Shown here one piece after another: positions 1 to 8,265 of a stretch of 17,632 nt of DNA. The stretch spans positions 1-17,632 of the forward strand of contig DAOUMF010000167.1 of NCBI GenBank assembly GCA_034411955.1, given 5' to 3'. How positions within the stretch are numbered: the stretch's first letter is position 1; every line of letters begins with the position of its first letter. The translations under genes and the position numbers were made by a program. Under the pieces are notes generated by a model. The model had not been told where the DNA came from. It ran no database searches and saw nothing but the letters and a program-made list of their open reading frames with translations. The DNA comes from DAOUMF01 sp034411955. Lineage in GTDB: Bacteria > Chloroflexota > Dehalococcoidia > SM23-28-2 > RBG-16-64-32.

Positions 1-397
1 GGCCCAGGTCTTTGGCGATGCTGAACCCCTCGTTGGCCAGGATCTTCCCCAGCCCAAAACCTCGCAGCTCGGGCTTGAGCAAGACGCGGATCTCCCCAAC
101 GTGGCGCTGCCACATGACCTCATCACGGTGGAGGTTGACCCACCCCACGAGCTTCCCCTCGCTCTCGGCTAGGACTGTGATGGTGCGGCCCTTCTCCGCG
201 TTCTCCATCCAGTCATCGACGACCTTGGGATCGGTTATGTCGACCCGCAGGAACAGGAGATCGTGGTCCGGAAGGGCTCGCGCGAAGGCCAGGATCTCGT
301 CGCGGTCGGAGGGCTCCATGAGGCGTAGGGTGATCTCTACGCCGGCGACGGCGGTCTGACGCGGATACGCTCGCTTGACGAGGCCGGTCTGTGCCAT
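1..397 (-). CDS. GNAT-family N-acetyltransferase (partial, C-terminus beyond window)
   Basis: Reading the minus strand from the ATG at 397 gives 132 open codons that run off the left edge. The protein begins MAQTGLVKRAYPRQTAVAGV and then shows a GNAT-like order: a strand-helix N-terminal part (EITLRLMEPSDRDEILAFAR), a central sheet with GKLVGWVNLHRDE, then VGEIRVLLKPELRGFGLGKI. The last segment matches the acetyl-CoA pyrophosphate loop (R-G-x-G-x-G/A type, here LRGFGLGK). A GGGAGAGGGG ribosome-binding site lies at 405-414, seven bases before the ATG. By family it transfers an acetyl group from acetyl-CoA to an amine; the substrate cannot be told. The gene is divergent from mutS. Family assignment is confident; the role is unknown. 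Confidence 0.82.
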   Translation of the reverse strand, partial: MAQTGLVKRAYPRQTAVAGVEITLRLMEPSDRDEILAFARALPDHDLLFLRVDITDPKVVDDWMENAEKGRTITVLAESEGKLVGWVNLHRDEVMWQRHVGEIRVLLKPELRGFGLGKILANEGFSIAKDLG

Positions 398-435
398 GAC
401 ACATCCCCTCTCCCTCACTTATGATAGCCGGCCCA

Positions 436-464
436 AGCATAATGGAAGTGCGCCCCGTTTGCAA
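436..464 (-). promoter_or_regulatory. Candidate sigma70-type promoter of the GNAT gene
   Basis: On the minus strand TTGCAA (459-464) is separated by 17 bases from TATGCT (436-441). Each hexamer matches the consensus at four of six positions. Transcription would start near 430, about 30 bases before the GNAT ATG. Weak but correctly placed. Confidence 0.35.
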
Positions 465-620
465 GGGCGGTCCACCTCACCGAACTTTTCCAGTCGATCA
501 GCCGTTCCATAACCCACGGTCTTGTCTTAGCCGGCGGCGTTCGGCATCTCGCTCAGAAGCGCTCCTGCCGCCTGCCATCCCGCCCTCGATCACTGGGTCG
601 TTGTCCGTACCTGCTCGCGT

Positions 621-626
621 TATAAT
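621..626 (+). promoter_or_regulatory. -10 box of the mutS promoter
   Basis: A perfect TATAAT sits 46 bases before the mutS GTG. No good -35 hexamer is seen at 16-18 bases upstream; TTGTCC at 601-606 is only 14 bases away. A start point near 632 would exclude the upstream in-frame codons at 421-672 from the mutS reading frame. Confidence 0.55.
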
Positions 627-672
627 ACCCCTCGATACCGCGTCCGACCCCTTCGGGAGGAAGCCTTCGCCG

Positions 673-3252
673 GTGACCACGCCCCTCAGGCGGCAGTACC
701 TCGACCTCAAGCGTCGCTACCCGCACGCTATCCTCTTCTTCCGCCTGGGCGATTTCTACGAGACGTTCGATCACGACGCGGAGACGGTCGCCCGCGAGCT
801 GGACATCGTACTTACGTCCCGGCCGGTGGGCAAGAATGAGCGCGTACCGCTGGCTGGCATTCCCCATCATGCCCTGGACTCGTACCTGGCTAAGCTTATC
901 GCTAAAGGCTACAAGGTCGCCGTCTGCGAGCAGATGGAGGAGCCCGGCAAGGGCAAGCAACTGGTGGAGCGGCAGGTGGTGCGGGTTGTCACGCCCGGTA
1001 CGCTGGTGGAGGACAACCTCCTCCAGCGCGGGGCGAACAACTACCTGGCCGCGCTGACGCCTCCGACAGAGTCAGGGCAGGTGGGGCTAGCCTACGTGGA
1101 CGTCTCGACCGGCGAGTTCGCCTGCACCCAGCTCGCCGCCGAGGCCACGGCCGCGGAACTGGACCGGCTGGGCCCCGCCGAGCTGCTGCTGCCCCCGGGC
1201 GCTTCGCCTCCGGAGGCCGTCAAGGCCACGCTCACATCGCTCCCCGGCGCGGCCTTCGACGAGGGCGCGGCGGCGGAGCGTCTGCTGGAGCACTTCAGGA
1301 CGCCCTCGCTGGAGGGGTTGGGCCTGGCGGACCTGACCCCCGCGGCGGTGGCCGCCGGCGCCGTCATCGCCTACCTCCAGGAGAACCAGCAGGCGCTACT
1401 GCCCCAGATCGGCCGCATCTCCTACTACCGCACCGATGGCTTCATGGGCTTGGACGGGATCACCCGACGCAACCTGGAGCTGTTCGCCTCCCTGCGGCCT
1501 GACGCGCCCCACTCCTCACTGCTTGCCGTCATCGATTGCACGCGCACCGCCATGGGCGCCCGTTTGCTGCGACGCTGGCTGGGGCAGCCGCTCCTGGACG
1601 TGGGGGAGATCGGCCGCCGCCAGGACGGCGTCCAGCTCTTCTTCGACTCAGCGGTCCGCCGCGGTCGCGTGTCTGCCATCCTGGCCAAGCTGCCTGACAT
1701 GGAGCGCATCGTCAGCCGTGTGGGGGCGGGCTCGGCGACGCCTCGCGACCTGGTGGCCCTGCGGCGCGGCCTGGAGCTCGTCCCAGACCTCAAAAAGGCC
1801 CTCGGCGACGATCGAGCGTCCGCGGAGGGGAGTCTTCGTACCCACGAGGAGCTGGCCGCCGGCCTCCACCCCTGCGCTGACTCGGCGGAACTCATCGCGC
1901 GCGCCATCGCCGACGAGCCGGCCGCCGACGTCGTCATCCGGCCCGGCTTCTCCGAGGAGCTGGACGCGCTCCGGGCCACCGCCCGCGACGCCCGCCAGTT
2001 CCTGGCCGACCTGGAGCGTGGGGAGCGGGAGCGCACCGGCATCAAGTCGCTGAAGGTTGGCTACAACAAGGTCTTCGGCTACTACATTGAGGTATCGAAG
2101 GCGAACCTCAAGGCCGTGCCCGCGGACTACCAGCGGCGCCAGACCCTGGTGGGCGGGGAACGCTTCACCACCACGGAGCTCCAGGACTACGAGTTCCGCA
2201 TCCTCCACGCGAAGGAGCGACAGGAGGAGCTGGAGGAGACGCTGTTTCGCCAGGTCGGCGCTCAGGGCGCCGCCGGCGGCGACCGTATCCGTGAGACCGC
2301 CGCGGCCGTGGCCCGAGTGGATGTCTTCTGCGGGCTGGCCGAGGCCGCCGTCCGCGGCCGCTATGTCCGCCCCACGGTGGATGGGAGCGATATCATCGCC
2401 ATCCGCGACGGGCGACACCCGGTGGTGGAGCGCTCCCTGACCGGGGATGCGTTCGTCCCCAACGACACCGACATGGCCAGCAGCGACGCTCAGGTCATCG
2501 TGCTCACAGGTCCGAACATGGCCGGTAAGTCCACCTACCTGCGCCAGGTGGCGCTGATAGTCCTCCTCGCCCAGATGGGCTCCTTCGTGCCCGCGGCCAA
2601 GGCCCGCGTCGGCGTCGTCGACCGGATCTTCAGCCGTGTGGGCGCCACGGACGAGATCGCCGCCGGGCGCTCCACGTTCATGGTGGAGATGCTGGAGACG
2701 GCGGCCATCCTGCACAGCGCCAGTCCGCGCTCCCTCATCCTCTTCGACGAGATCGGCCGTGGCACCAGCACCTACGACGGCATGGCCATCGCCCGCGCCG
2801 TGGTGGAGTTCCTGCACAACCGGCCGGAGCTGGCGGCCAAGACGCTGTTCGCCACCCACTACCATGAGCTGGTGGAGCTGGCGTCGATCCTGCCCCGCGT
2901 CCGCAACTACAACGTTGCCGTGGCCGAGCAAGGGGGAGAGGTTGTGTTCCTGCACCGCATCCTGCCCGGCGGCGCCGACCGCTCCTACGGCGTGCACGTG
3001 GCCCAGCTCGCCGGTCTGCCCAAGCCCGTGACCCTGCGGGCCCAGGAGCTGCTAGAGGGGCTCGAGGCGTCTCGAAGGGTGCCGACGCGCCCGGCCCGGC
3101 GCCGCCAGGAGTCGCCCCAACTGCCGCTGTTCGCCGCCAACAGCGCCCTCCTGCGGGAGCTGGCGGAGATCGACGTCGATTCCCTGACGCCGCTGCAGGC
3201 TATCACCCGGCTCTACGAACTGGCGGAGCGGGCGCGGGCCAGCCAGACGTAG
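673..3252 (+). CDS. mutS: DNA mismatch repair protein MutS
   Basis: MutS binds mismatched or looped DNA and, with ATP, recruits MutL. The 859-residue length fits the family. The mismatch-contacting F-Y-E motif is at residues 28-30 (GDFYETF), followed by connector, lever/clamp and ATPase domains. Walker A (GPNMAGKST) starts near residue 613, followed by Walker B (LILFDEIGRGTST) and the ATHYHEL segment. The C-terminus ends with a short helical tail (LPLFA...ITRLYELAERARA). The open frame extends back to 421, but I place the start at GTG 673: GGGAGGAAG lies at 655-663, a TATAAT box is at 621, and the homologous N-terminus (TPLRRQYLDLKRRYP) begins here. It is followed by the cyclase gene and mutL on the same strand. 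Very confident. Confidence 0.97.
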   Translation: MTTPLRRQYLDLKRRYPHAILFFRLGDFYETFDHDAETVARELDIVLTSRPVGKNERVPLAGIPHHALDSYLAKLIAKGYKVAVCEQMEEPGKGKQLVERQVVRVVTPGTLVEDNLLQRGANNYLAALTPPTESGQVGLAYVDVSTGEFACTQLAAEATAAELDRLGPAELLLPPGASPPEAVKATLTSLPGAAFDEGAAAERLLEHFRTPSLEGLGLADLTPAAVAAGAVIAYLQENQQALLPQIGRISYYRTDGFMGLDGITRRNLELFASLRPDAPHSSLLAVIDCTRTAMGARLLRRWLGQPLLDVGEIGRRQDGVQLFFDSAVRRGRVSAILAKLPDMERIVSRVGAGSATPRDLVALRRGLELVPDLKKALGDDRASAEGSLRTHEELAAGLHPCADSAELIARAIADEPAADVVIRPGFSEELDALRATARDARQFLADLERGERERTGIKSLKVGYNKVFGYYIEVSKANLKAVPADYQRRQTLVGGERFTTTELQDYEFRILHAKERQEELEETLFRQVGAQGAAGGDRIRETAAAVARVDVFCGLAEAAVRGRYVRPTVDGSDIIAIRDGRHPVVERSLTGDAFVPNDTDMASSDAQVIVLTGPNMAGKSTYLRQVALIVLLAQMGSFVPAAKARVGVVDRIFSRVGATDEIAAGRSTFMVEMLETAAILHSASPRSLILFDEIGRGTSTYDGMAIARAVVEFLHNRPELAAKTLFATHYHELVELASILPRVRNYNVAVAEQGGEVVFLHRILPGGADRSYGVHVAQLAGLPKPVTLRAQELLEGLEASRRVPTRPARRRQESPQLPLFAANSALLRELAEIDVDSLTPLQAITRLYELAERARASQT

Positions 3253-3287
3253 ACTCCCTTCGTGCAGGGACGATATCGATGGTGTAG

Positions 3288-3293
3288 TATATT
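3288..3293 (+). promoter_or_regulatory. -10 box giving an apparently leaderless cyclase mRNA
   Basis: TATATT lies six bases before the ATG at 3300, so transcription should begin at or next to the A of the start codon. There is no purine-rich ribosome-binding site in the preceding 20 bases. No convincing -35 hexamer was found. Confidence 0.4.
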
Positions 3294-3299
3294 GCCGCA

Positions 3300-4640
3300 A
3301 TGGGGGAGCCGCGCATCCAGTACGCCAAGACGACGGATGGGGTGAGCATCGCCTTCTGGACGTTGGGGAAAGGCACGCCCCTCGCGTACATGCCACACCC
3401 CATATTCAGCAATATCCAGTTCGATTGGCAGCTTCCTGCGGCTCGCTCTTGGTATGAGCGACTGGCGGAAAAGAGGATGGTAGTCCGCTATGACGGAAGA
3501 GGGACTGGGCTGAGCGACCGCGACGTAACTGACTTCTCCCTGGAGACTTTCATCCTGGACTTGGAGGCGGTGGTTGCGCATCTGGGCCTGAAGAGGTTCG
3601 CTCTCCTCGGTTCCATAGACGGGGGTGCAGTGGCCATCGCCTACGCCGCTCGCCACCCAGAGCGGGTGTCGCACCTGCTCCTCTGGTGCTCCTATGCCCG
3701 AACCTCGGACTTGCTCGGGACGCCAGAAGCCTTAGCAGACCTGGCTCTGCAAGACAAGGACTGGGTGATATACACGGAGACGATGGCTCATATGATGTTC
3801 GGATGGTCGGCGGGTGAGGAGGCACGGCAGCTCGCTGCATTCATGCGAGAGTCCGTCACACAAGAGACAGCTCTGTCAATTATGAAGTCGCTGTGGGAGT
3901 GGGATGTGACGGGTCTGCTGACGCAGGTGAGCGCGCCGACGCTGGTGCTACACCGTCGACAGTATTCCTACCCCGGTGTCGAGGCCTCCAAACAGCTCGC
4001 GTCCCGCATCCCGGACGCCCGCTTGGTTCTACTTGAGGGTGCGTCGCCCATGCCCTATCTGGACGATATGGAGGCGGTCCTCTCACCCATCGACGACTTC
4101 CTATCGGAGGGCGAGGAGCCCACAGCCGCGGCGAAGTTGCCAGAAGGGATGGCCGTCCTCCTCTTCGCCGACATTGCGGAGTCCACCGCCCTCACGGAGC
4201 AGCTCGGCGACGCGGCATTCAGAGCCAAGGCCCGCGAGCTGGACACGTCCCTGCGGTCGGTCATCCGCGAGTCCGGAGGCACACCGGTCGAGGGCAAGGT
4301 GCTCGGCGACGGGGTGCTGGCCGTGTTCACGTCGGCCAGGCAGGCCATCGACTGTGCCCTCCGCTGCGAGGCGGCAGGCGAACCCATGGGGCTGCAGCTC
4401 CACCTCGGCATCCACGCCGGTGACGTCATCCGCGAGGGGAACAACGTCTACGGCGGTGCAGTGAACATCGCTGCCCGCATAGCGGCAGCCTCGGAGCCGG
4501 GTGAGGTACTGGTGTCGGATACCGTGAGGAGCCTGGGCCGGACGTCGGCCGACGTCACCTTCGATGACCGCGGCGAGCGCACGCTGAAGGGCGTCGGCGA
4601 ATCGCAGCGTCTGTTCGCGGTGCGCTCGTGCGGAGGCTAA
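3300..4640 (+). CDS. Degenerate alpha/beta-hydrolase domain fused to class III adenylate/guanylate cyclase
   Basis: The 446-residue protein has two parts. Residues 1 to about 265 have an alpha/beta-hydrolase fold (RYDGRGTGLSD, LLGSIDGG, IAYAARHPERV). Residues about 283-446 form a class III cyclase catalytic domain. The cyclase keeps both metal aspartates (D291 in FADIAEST, D337 in KVLGDG), K333, and the N389/R393 pair in VNIAARI, so it should be able to make a cyclic nucleotide; the base-selecting position is Ala387, so ATP versus GTP is not settled. The hydrolase triad looks lost: Ile106 sits where the nucleophilic Ser is expected, Gln221/Tyr222 where the acid is expected, and Pro250 where the His is expected. 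The domain may therefore be a ligand sensor. No signal peptide or membrane segment is seen. The first part appears less GC-rich than mutS. It lies between mutS and mutL with no evident functional link. Confidence 0.9.
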   Translation: MGEPRIQYAKTTDGVSIAFWTLGKGTPLAYMPHPIFSNIQFDWQLPAARSWYERLAEKRMVVRYDGRGTGLSDRDVTDFSLETFILDLEAVVAHLGLKRFALLGSIDGGAVAIAYAARHPERVSHLLLWCSYARTSDLLGTPEALADLALQDKDWVIYTETMAHMMFGWSAGEEARQLAAFMRESVTQETALSIMKSLWEWDVTGLLTQVSAPTLVLHRRQYSYPGVEASKQLASRIPDARLVLLEGASPMPYLDDMEAVLSPIDDFLSEGEEPTAAAKLPEGMAVLLFADIAESTALTEQLGDAAFRAKARELDTSLRSVIRESGGTPVEGKVLGDGVLAVFTSARQAIDCALRCEAAGEPMGLQLHLGIHAGDVIREGNNVYGGAVNIAARIAAASEPGEVLVSDTVRSLGRTSADVTFDDRGERTLKGVGESQRLFAVRSCGG

Positions 4641-4661
4641 GACCGCACGAGCCAGGCGGTG

Positions 4662-4690
4662 TTCCCTGGCCGGAACGGGTACGCTACAAT
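4662..4690 (+). promoter_or_regulatory. Candidate mutL promoter
   Basis: TACAAT at 4685-4690 is the same -10 sequence seen at 9938, 12847 and 14108 on the other strand. The hexamer 17 bases upstream, TTCCCT (4662-4667), matches the -35 consensus poorly. It overlaps a small inverted repeat, GCCAGG (4651-4656) with CCTGGC (4665-4670). Start point near 4697. Confidence 0.5.
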
Positions 4691-4701
4691 CGCGCCCAGG
4701 G

Positions 4702-4724
4702 CCTGTCCTGAGCCTGTCGAAGGG
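4702..4724 (+). repeat. Dispersed repeat A, copy 1 (CCTGTCCTGAG...GTCGAAGGG)
   Basis: This 23-base copy lies between the mutL -10 box and its TTG start. Its last bases, AAGGG, together with the next AG form the mutL ribosome-binding site. A 24-base in-frame relative is at 15796-15819 and a diverged one at 14253-14271. Confidence 0.8.
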
Positions 4725-4732
4725 AGCACTCG

Positions 4733-6454
4733 TTGACCATCCGCGTTCTGTCCCCCGAAGTGGCCGCCAGGATCGCCGCCGGCGAGGTGGTGGAGCGGCC
4801 CGCGTCTGTCGTCAAGGAGCTAGTGGAGAACGCCCTCGACGCTGGCGCCAGCGCCATATCGGTGGAGGCGAGCGGCGGCGGCATAGAGGCCATCCGGGTG
4901 GTGGACGACGGCTGCGGCCTCGCCCCCAACGAGCTGGAGCTGGCCTTCGCCCGCCACGCCACCAGCAAACTGGCCGACGATAACCTGCTGCGCATCACCA
5001 GCCTCGGCTTCCGCGGCGAGGCCCTCCCCGCCATCGCCGCCGTCGCCGAGGTCGAGATGGTGTCGCGCCCGCCCGGCACTCAGTCCGCCGCCTTCATCCG
5101 CCTGGCGGAAGGCGTGGTGGTGGAGCGAGGCAGCCGGGGTGCCCCCGTGGGCACCAGCGTCGCCGTGCGCGACCTGTTCGCCCGCCAGCCGGCCCGCCGC
5201 AAGTTCCTGCGCTCCCCCTCCACCGAGGCCAATCAGATAGCCTCCGCGGTCAGCCACTACGCCCTCGCCCGCCCCGCTGTGCGCTTCACCCTGACCCTGG
5301 ACGGCCGTCAGGTGCTGCTGACCAGCGGCAGCGGCGAACTCCTGGACGCCGTCGCCGCCGTGTACGGGGCGGATGTCGCCGCGGCGATGCTGCCCGTCCG
5401 GCCGGGGGAGGGCTCTGTCACTGTGGAAGGGCTGGCCGCCGCGCCCCATGTCAGCCGCGCCAGCCGGGGCTACGTGAGCCTGTTCGTCAACGGGCGCTGG
5501 ATCCAGAGCCGCCGCCTGGCCTACGCCGTCGACGAGGCGTACCGCGGTATGCTCATGGTCGGCCGCTATCCGATCGCTGTCCTTCACCTGCGGATGCCCT
5601 ACGACGAGGTTGACGTCAACGTACACCCGACGAAGCGGGAGGTCCGCTTTCGAGACGAGTCGGCGGTGTTTGGCGCCCTGCAGCGGGCGGTGAGAGCAGC
5701 GCTCCTGGAGTCCGCGCCGGTGCCCACGTCCTCGGTCACCCCCTCGCCGACGCTTGATCTCTCCGTTCAACCCTCGTCCCGACCCCTCTGGGAGCACGCC
5801 CGCGCGCTGGAGCGCCGGCAGGCGGAGGGGGAGCCCGCGCAGCCGTCCCCCGCCGCCGCCGTCTCGCCCACGCCCGCCGTGGCGCTGCCCGCCCTGCGCG
5901 TCATCGGCCAGCTCGGCAACACCTACGTCATCGCCGAGGGCCCCGACGGCATGTACCTCATCGATCAGCACGCCGCCCACGAGCGCGTCCTCTACGAGCG
6001 CTTCTGCCGCCAGCGCCTGGAGCGCGCGCCGGAGGTCCAGGTCCTGCTGGAGCCGCTGGCGCTGGACCTCTCCCCCCCGCACCGGGCCCTGATCGCCGAC
6101 CACGAGGAACTGCTGCGACAGCACGGGTTTGAGCTGGACCAGTTCGGCGAGGGGTCGTACCTGGTGCGGGCCGTGCCCGCCTCCCTGGCCGGGCACGGCG
6201 ACCCCCGTCAGGGGATCCTCTCGTTCCTGGACCTCATGCTGGAGGAGGGCGAAGGGGACCGGCAGGACCGGGTGGCGATGTCGCTGGCCTGTCATGGGGC
6301 CATCCGCGCCGGCAAGACCCTGAGCCAGGAGGAGATGCGGGAGCTGGTGCGCCAGATGGAGGGATCGGAGGCGCCCAACACGTGCCCCCACGGGCGGCCC
6401 ACGATGATCCACATGAGCGCGGAGATGCTGGCCCGCGAGTTCGGGCGACGCTAA
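4733..6454 (+). CDS. mutL: DNA mismatch repair protein MutL (endonuclease type)
   Basis: MutL is the ATP-driven matchmaker downstream of MutS. This 573-residue form also has the nicking-endonuclease signature of bacteria that lack MutH. GHKL ATPase motifs are in order: ENALDAG (residues 32-38), DDGCG, RHATSKL and GFRGEAL. A proline-rich linker (about 330-385) joins the C-terminal dimerisation domain, which carries DQHAAHERVLYE starting at D411 (the DQHA-x2-E-x4-E metal motif), ACHGAIRAG and CPHGRPT. The start is TTG at 4733, preceded by AAGGGAG about seven bases upstream, and the N-terminus TIRVLSPEVAARIAAGEVV fits the family. The stop TAA overlaps the stop of the convergent ABC ATPase gene. 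Very confident. Confidence 0.97.
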   Translation: MTIRVLSPEVAARIAAGEVVERPASVVKELVENALDAGASAISVEASGGGIEAIRVVDDGCGLAPNELELAFARHATSKLADDNLLRITSLGFRGEALPAIAAVAEVEMVSRPPGTQSAAFIRLAEGVVVERGSRGAPVGTSVAVRDLFARQPARRKFLRSPSTEANQIASAVSHYALARPAVRFTLTLDGRQVLLTSGSGELLDAVAAVYGADVAAAMLPVRPGEGSVTVEGLAAAPHVSRASRGYVSLFVNGRWIQSRRLAYAVDEAYRGMLMVGRYPIAVLHLRMPYDEVDVNVHPTKREVRFRDESAVFGALQRAVRAALLESAPVPTSSVTPSPTLDLSVQPSSRPLWEHARALERRQAEGEPAQPSPAAAVSPTPAVALPALRVIGQLGNTYVIAEGPDGMYLIDQHAAHERVLYERFCRQRLERAPEVQVLLEPLALDLSPPHRALIADHEELLRQHGFELDQFGEGSYLVRAVPASLAGHGDPRQGILSFLDLMLEEGEGDRQDRVAMSLACHGAIRAGKTLSQEEMRELVRQMEGSEAPNTCPHGRPTMIHMSAEMLAREFGRR

Positions 6455-7143
6455 GCGCTCTGCCGCTCCCGCCGCGTCAGGTGGCCGTCCCGCATCTCTA
6501 GAACGACATCGGCGAGGGCGGCCATGCGCGTGTCGTGGCTCACCATGATCCCCAGCTTCTGGCGGCCCTTCACTTCGGCGATGAGGGACCGAACCACCTG
6601 CTCGCCCCGCTCGGAGTCCAGGTTCGCCGTAGGCTCGTCGACCAGGATCAGCCAGGGGTCGCGCATGAGGGCGCGGGCGATGGCCACTCGCTGACGCTCA
6701 CCGGCGGAGAGCTGCCTGGCGAGGGCGTGCGCGCGGGCGGTCAGGCCCAACTCCTCGAGCAGGCCGTCCGCCCGGCTGGCGGCCTCGCGTCGGCTGCCCG
6801 GCCCGATCTCGTACATGATCATCAGGTTTTCCCGGGCCGTCAGGAAGAGGACCAGGTTGTTCGCCTGGAACACATAGCCCACCCTGTCGCGGCGGTACCG
6901 AGCCCTCTCCGCTCCGGACAGGCGGCTGATCTCCTGGTCGCTCACGCGGATGCTGCCGCTGCTGGGCCTGAGCAGCCCCCCGATCATGGCCAGGAGGGTC
7001 GTCTTTCCCGATCCCGATGACCCCACGATGGCCACGAAGTCCCCCGGCGCCGTGCTGAAGCTCACGTCCCGCACGGCATGCACGGCCAGCGCGCCGCTGC
7101 CATAGGTCTTGTTCAGTCCGGTTACCGCCAGGGTAGCGCTCAT
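6451..7143 (-). CDS. ABC exporter ATP-binding protein (MacB/LolD-like)
   Basis: The 230-residue ATPase powers the FtsX-like permease encoded just upstream. It has Walker A GSSGSGKT (41-48), a Q-loop in VFQANN (91-96), the signature LSAGE (145-149, with A and E where LSGGQ is common), Walker B LILVDE (165-170) and the switch His203. The frame is open to 7218, but ATG 7143 is the likely start: GGAG lies a few bases upstream inside the end of the permease gene, only one base separates the two genes, and the homologous N-terminus (LAVTGLNKTYGSG) begins here. The family moves lipids, antibiotics or peptides; the substrate is unknown. The gene ends the minus-strand operon and converges on mutL with a four-base overlap. 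Confidence 0.93.
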   Translation of the reverse strand: MSATLAVTGLNKTYGSGALAVHAVRDVSFSTAPGDFVAIVGSSGSGKTTLLAMIGGLLRPSSGSIRVSDQEISRLSGAERARYRRDRVGYVFQANNLVLFLTARENLMIMYEIGPGSRREAASRADGLLEELGLTARAHALARQLSAGERQRVAIARALMRDPWLILVDEPTANLDSERGEQVVRSLIAEVKGRQKLGIMVSHDTRMAALADVVLEMRDGHLTRRERQSA

Positions 7144-7144
7144 C

Positions 7145-8245
7145 CTACTCCTGATGACCGAGGGCGATGATGGGGTCCACGCGGGCAAGCTGACGAACCG
7201 AGAATAGGGCGCCAACAACGCCGGTCGTCACCACTAACACGGAGGTGAGGATGAAGGTGAAGCCCGTAAAGGCGATGGGCACCGTCTCTGGGAGCTGGTT
7301 CAGTGCGCTGTCCGTGGCGTAGGCGAGGGGCACGGCGATGACCACCCCCAACGTCGACACCGTCAGCACCTGAAGCAACAGTTGTCGGAAGACGTAGCCG
7401 TTGCTGGCTCCGAGGGCCTTGAGGAGGCCGACCTGCGCTGTCTTCTGCATGGTGAGAACGTAGAAGAAGATGCCGATGACCAGGGCGCCGATAGCGAAGC
7501 CGAAGACCCGTAGCGCGTTCACCGTCATCTGCTGCCCCTGTACGCCCTCGATGTTCTCGAAGGCGGTCCCCTTCGAGACCACCTCGTAGGCATCGGTTGC
7601 GCGGCCGGGCAGGCCTTCACCCTGCAGAAGTACGATGCTGGCCAGGGGCGTCTGAGGATCGTCCGGGCCGTACTTCACCTCCCGCCAGCTATCAAGAAGG
7701 AGGAAGATCACCGGCTGGAAGAAGAAATAGCCCTCGTCGACCTCGCCCACGATGGTGAACTCGAACTCTCTGAGCCGCGAGGGCACTCCGACTCGGTCGC
7801 CGATGGAGAGACCGGAGGCCTTGAGGAAGGCAGAGTCAGCGAGCACGCCGCGCTCGTCCTGCGAGCCGAGCAGCCTACCGGCCGCGACGTCCGGCTCGGC
7901 GATGGAACCGGGTTGGAAGCCCAGTAGGGCGGCCGAAGTGGTGTCTCCCTCCCCGTCTCGCACGTTGGCCCCGACGTAGCCAAGGGGAGCCCAGGCGGTG
8001 ACGCCTTCCATTCCGCTGAGCTGCTCCACCGTCTCGGCGCCTAGCTCCGAGCGGATAACGCTGAGGTCGCTGTTGCTGGCGTAGGCCAGGGCGTCCGCGT
8101 CCAGACCCCGCAGGGCGCTCCCGGCCTGCTCGTTCAGGCCGATGCCGAGGCCGTTGATCATAAGGATGAGGTACGCGATGAGAGTTACTAGGACGGTGAT
8201 CAAGGCGAACTGGAACTTGCGACGACGGATCTCCGTGAGCCCCAT
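7145..8245 (-). CDS. ABC exporter permease (FtsX/MacB-like)
   Basis: The 366-residue protein has an N-terminal membrane helix (about 12-33, ALITVLVTLIAYLILM), a large extracytoplasmic MacB-type domain, then a C-terminal FtsX domain with about three membrane segments (FGFAIGALVIGIFFYVLTM, LLLQVLTVSTLGVVIAVPLA, FTFILTSVLVVTTGVVGAL). KTAQVGLLKALGASNGYV is the cytoplasmic coupling segment expected in this family. The frame extends to 8359 but overlaps the preceding gene; ATG 8245 has AGGA five bases upstream and gives MGLTEIRRRK, a normal start. It begins 20 bases after the synthetase gene stops and ends one base before the ATPase. No membrane-fusion partner lies nearby, as is usual for cells with one membrane. 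The substrate is unknown. Confidence 0.9.
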   Translation of the reverse strand: MGLTEIRRRKFQFALITVLVTLIAYLILMINGLGIGLNEQAGSALRGLDADALAYASNSDLSVIRSELGAETVEQLSGMEGVTAWAPLGYVGANVRDGEGDTTSAALLGFQPGSIAEPDVAAGRLLGSQDERGVLADSAFLKASGLSIGDRVGVPSRLREFEFTIVGEVDEGYFFFQPVIFLLLDSWREVKYGPDDPQTPLASIVLLQGEGLPGRATDAYEVVSKGTAFENIEGVQGQQMTVNALRVFGFAIGALVIGIFFYVLTMQKTAQVGLLKALGASNGYVFRQLLLQVLTVSTLGVVIAVPLAYATDSALNQLPETVPIAFTGFTFILTSVLVVTTGVVGALFSVRQLARVDPIIALGHQE

Positions 8246-8265
8246 CATGATCCTGCGGTAGCGGG

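Noticed and set aside
421..672. N-terminal extension of the mutS reading frame by 84 codons
   Set aside because: It contains the TATAAT box at 621 and the mutS ribosome-binding site, shows no similarity to MutS, and the family N-terminus begins at GTG 673.
1648..2997. 449-codon open frame antisense to mutS
   Set aside because: High-GC shadow frame; no recognisable domain, low-complexity Gly/Ala/Arg/His composition, and the opposite strand is an unambiguous MutS.
3600..3630. Asp107 of the cyclase fusion as a haloalkane-dehalogenase-type nucleophile
   Set aside because: The motif GSIDGG can be shifted to put Asp at the nucleophile place, but the His and acid positions are also lost, so a dehalogenase call is not supported.
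4820..6412. 530-codon open frame antisense to mutL
   Set aside because: Shadow of the mutL codon pattern; no family motifs.
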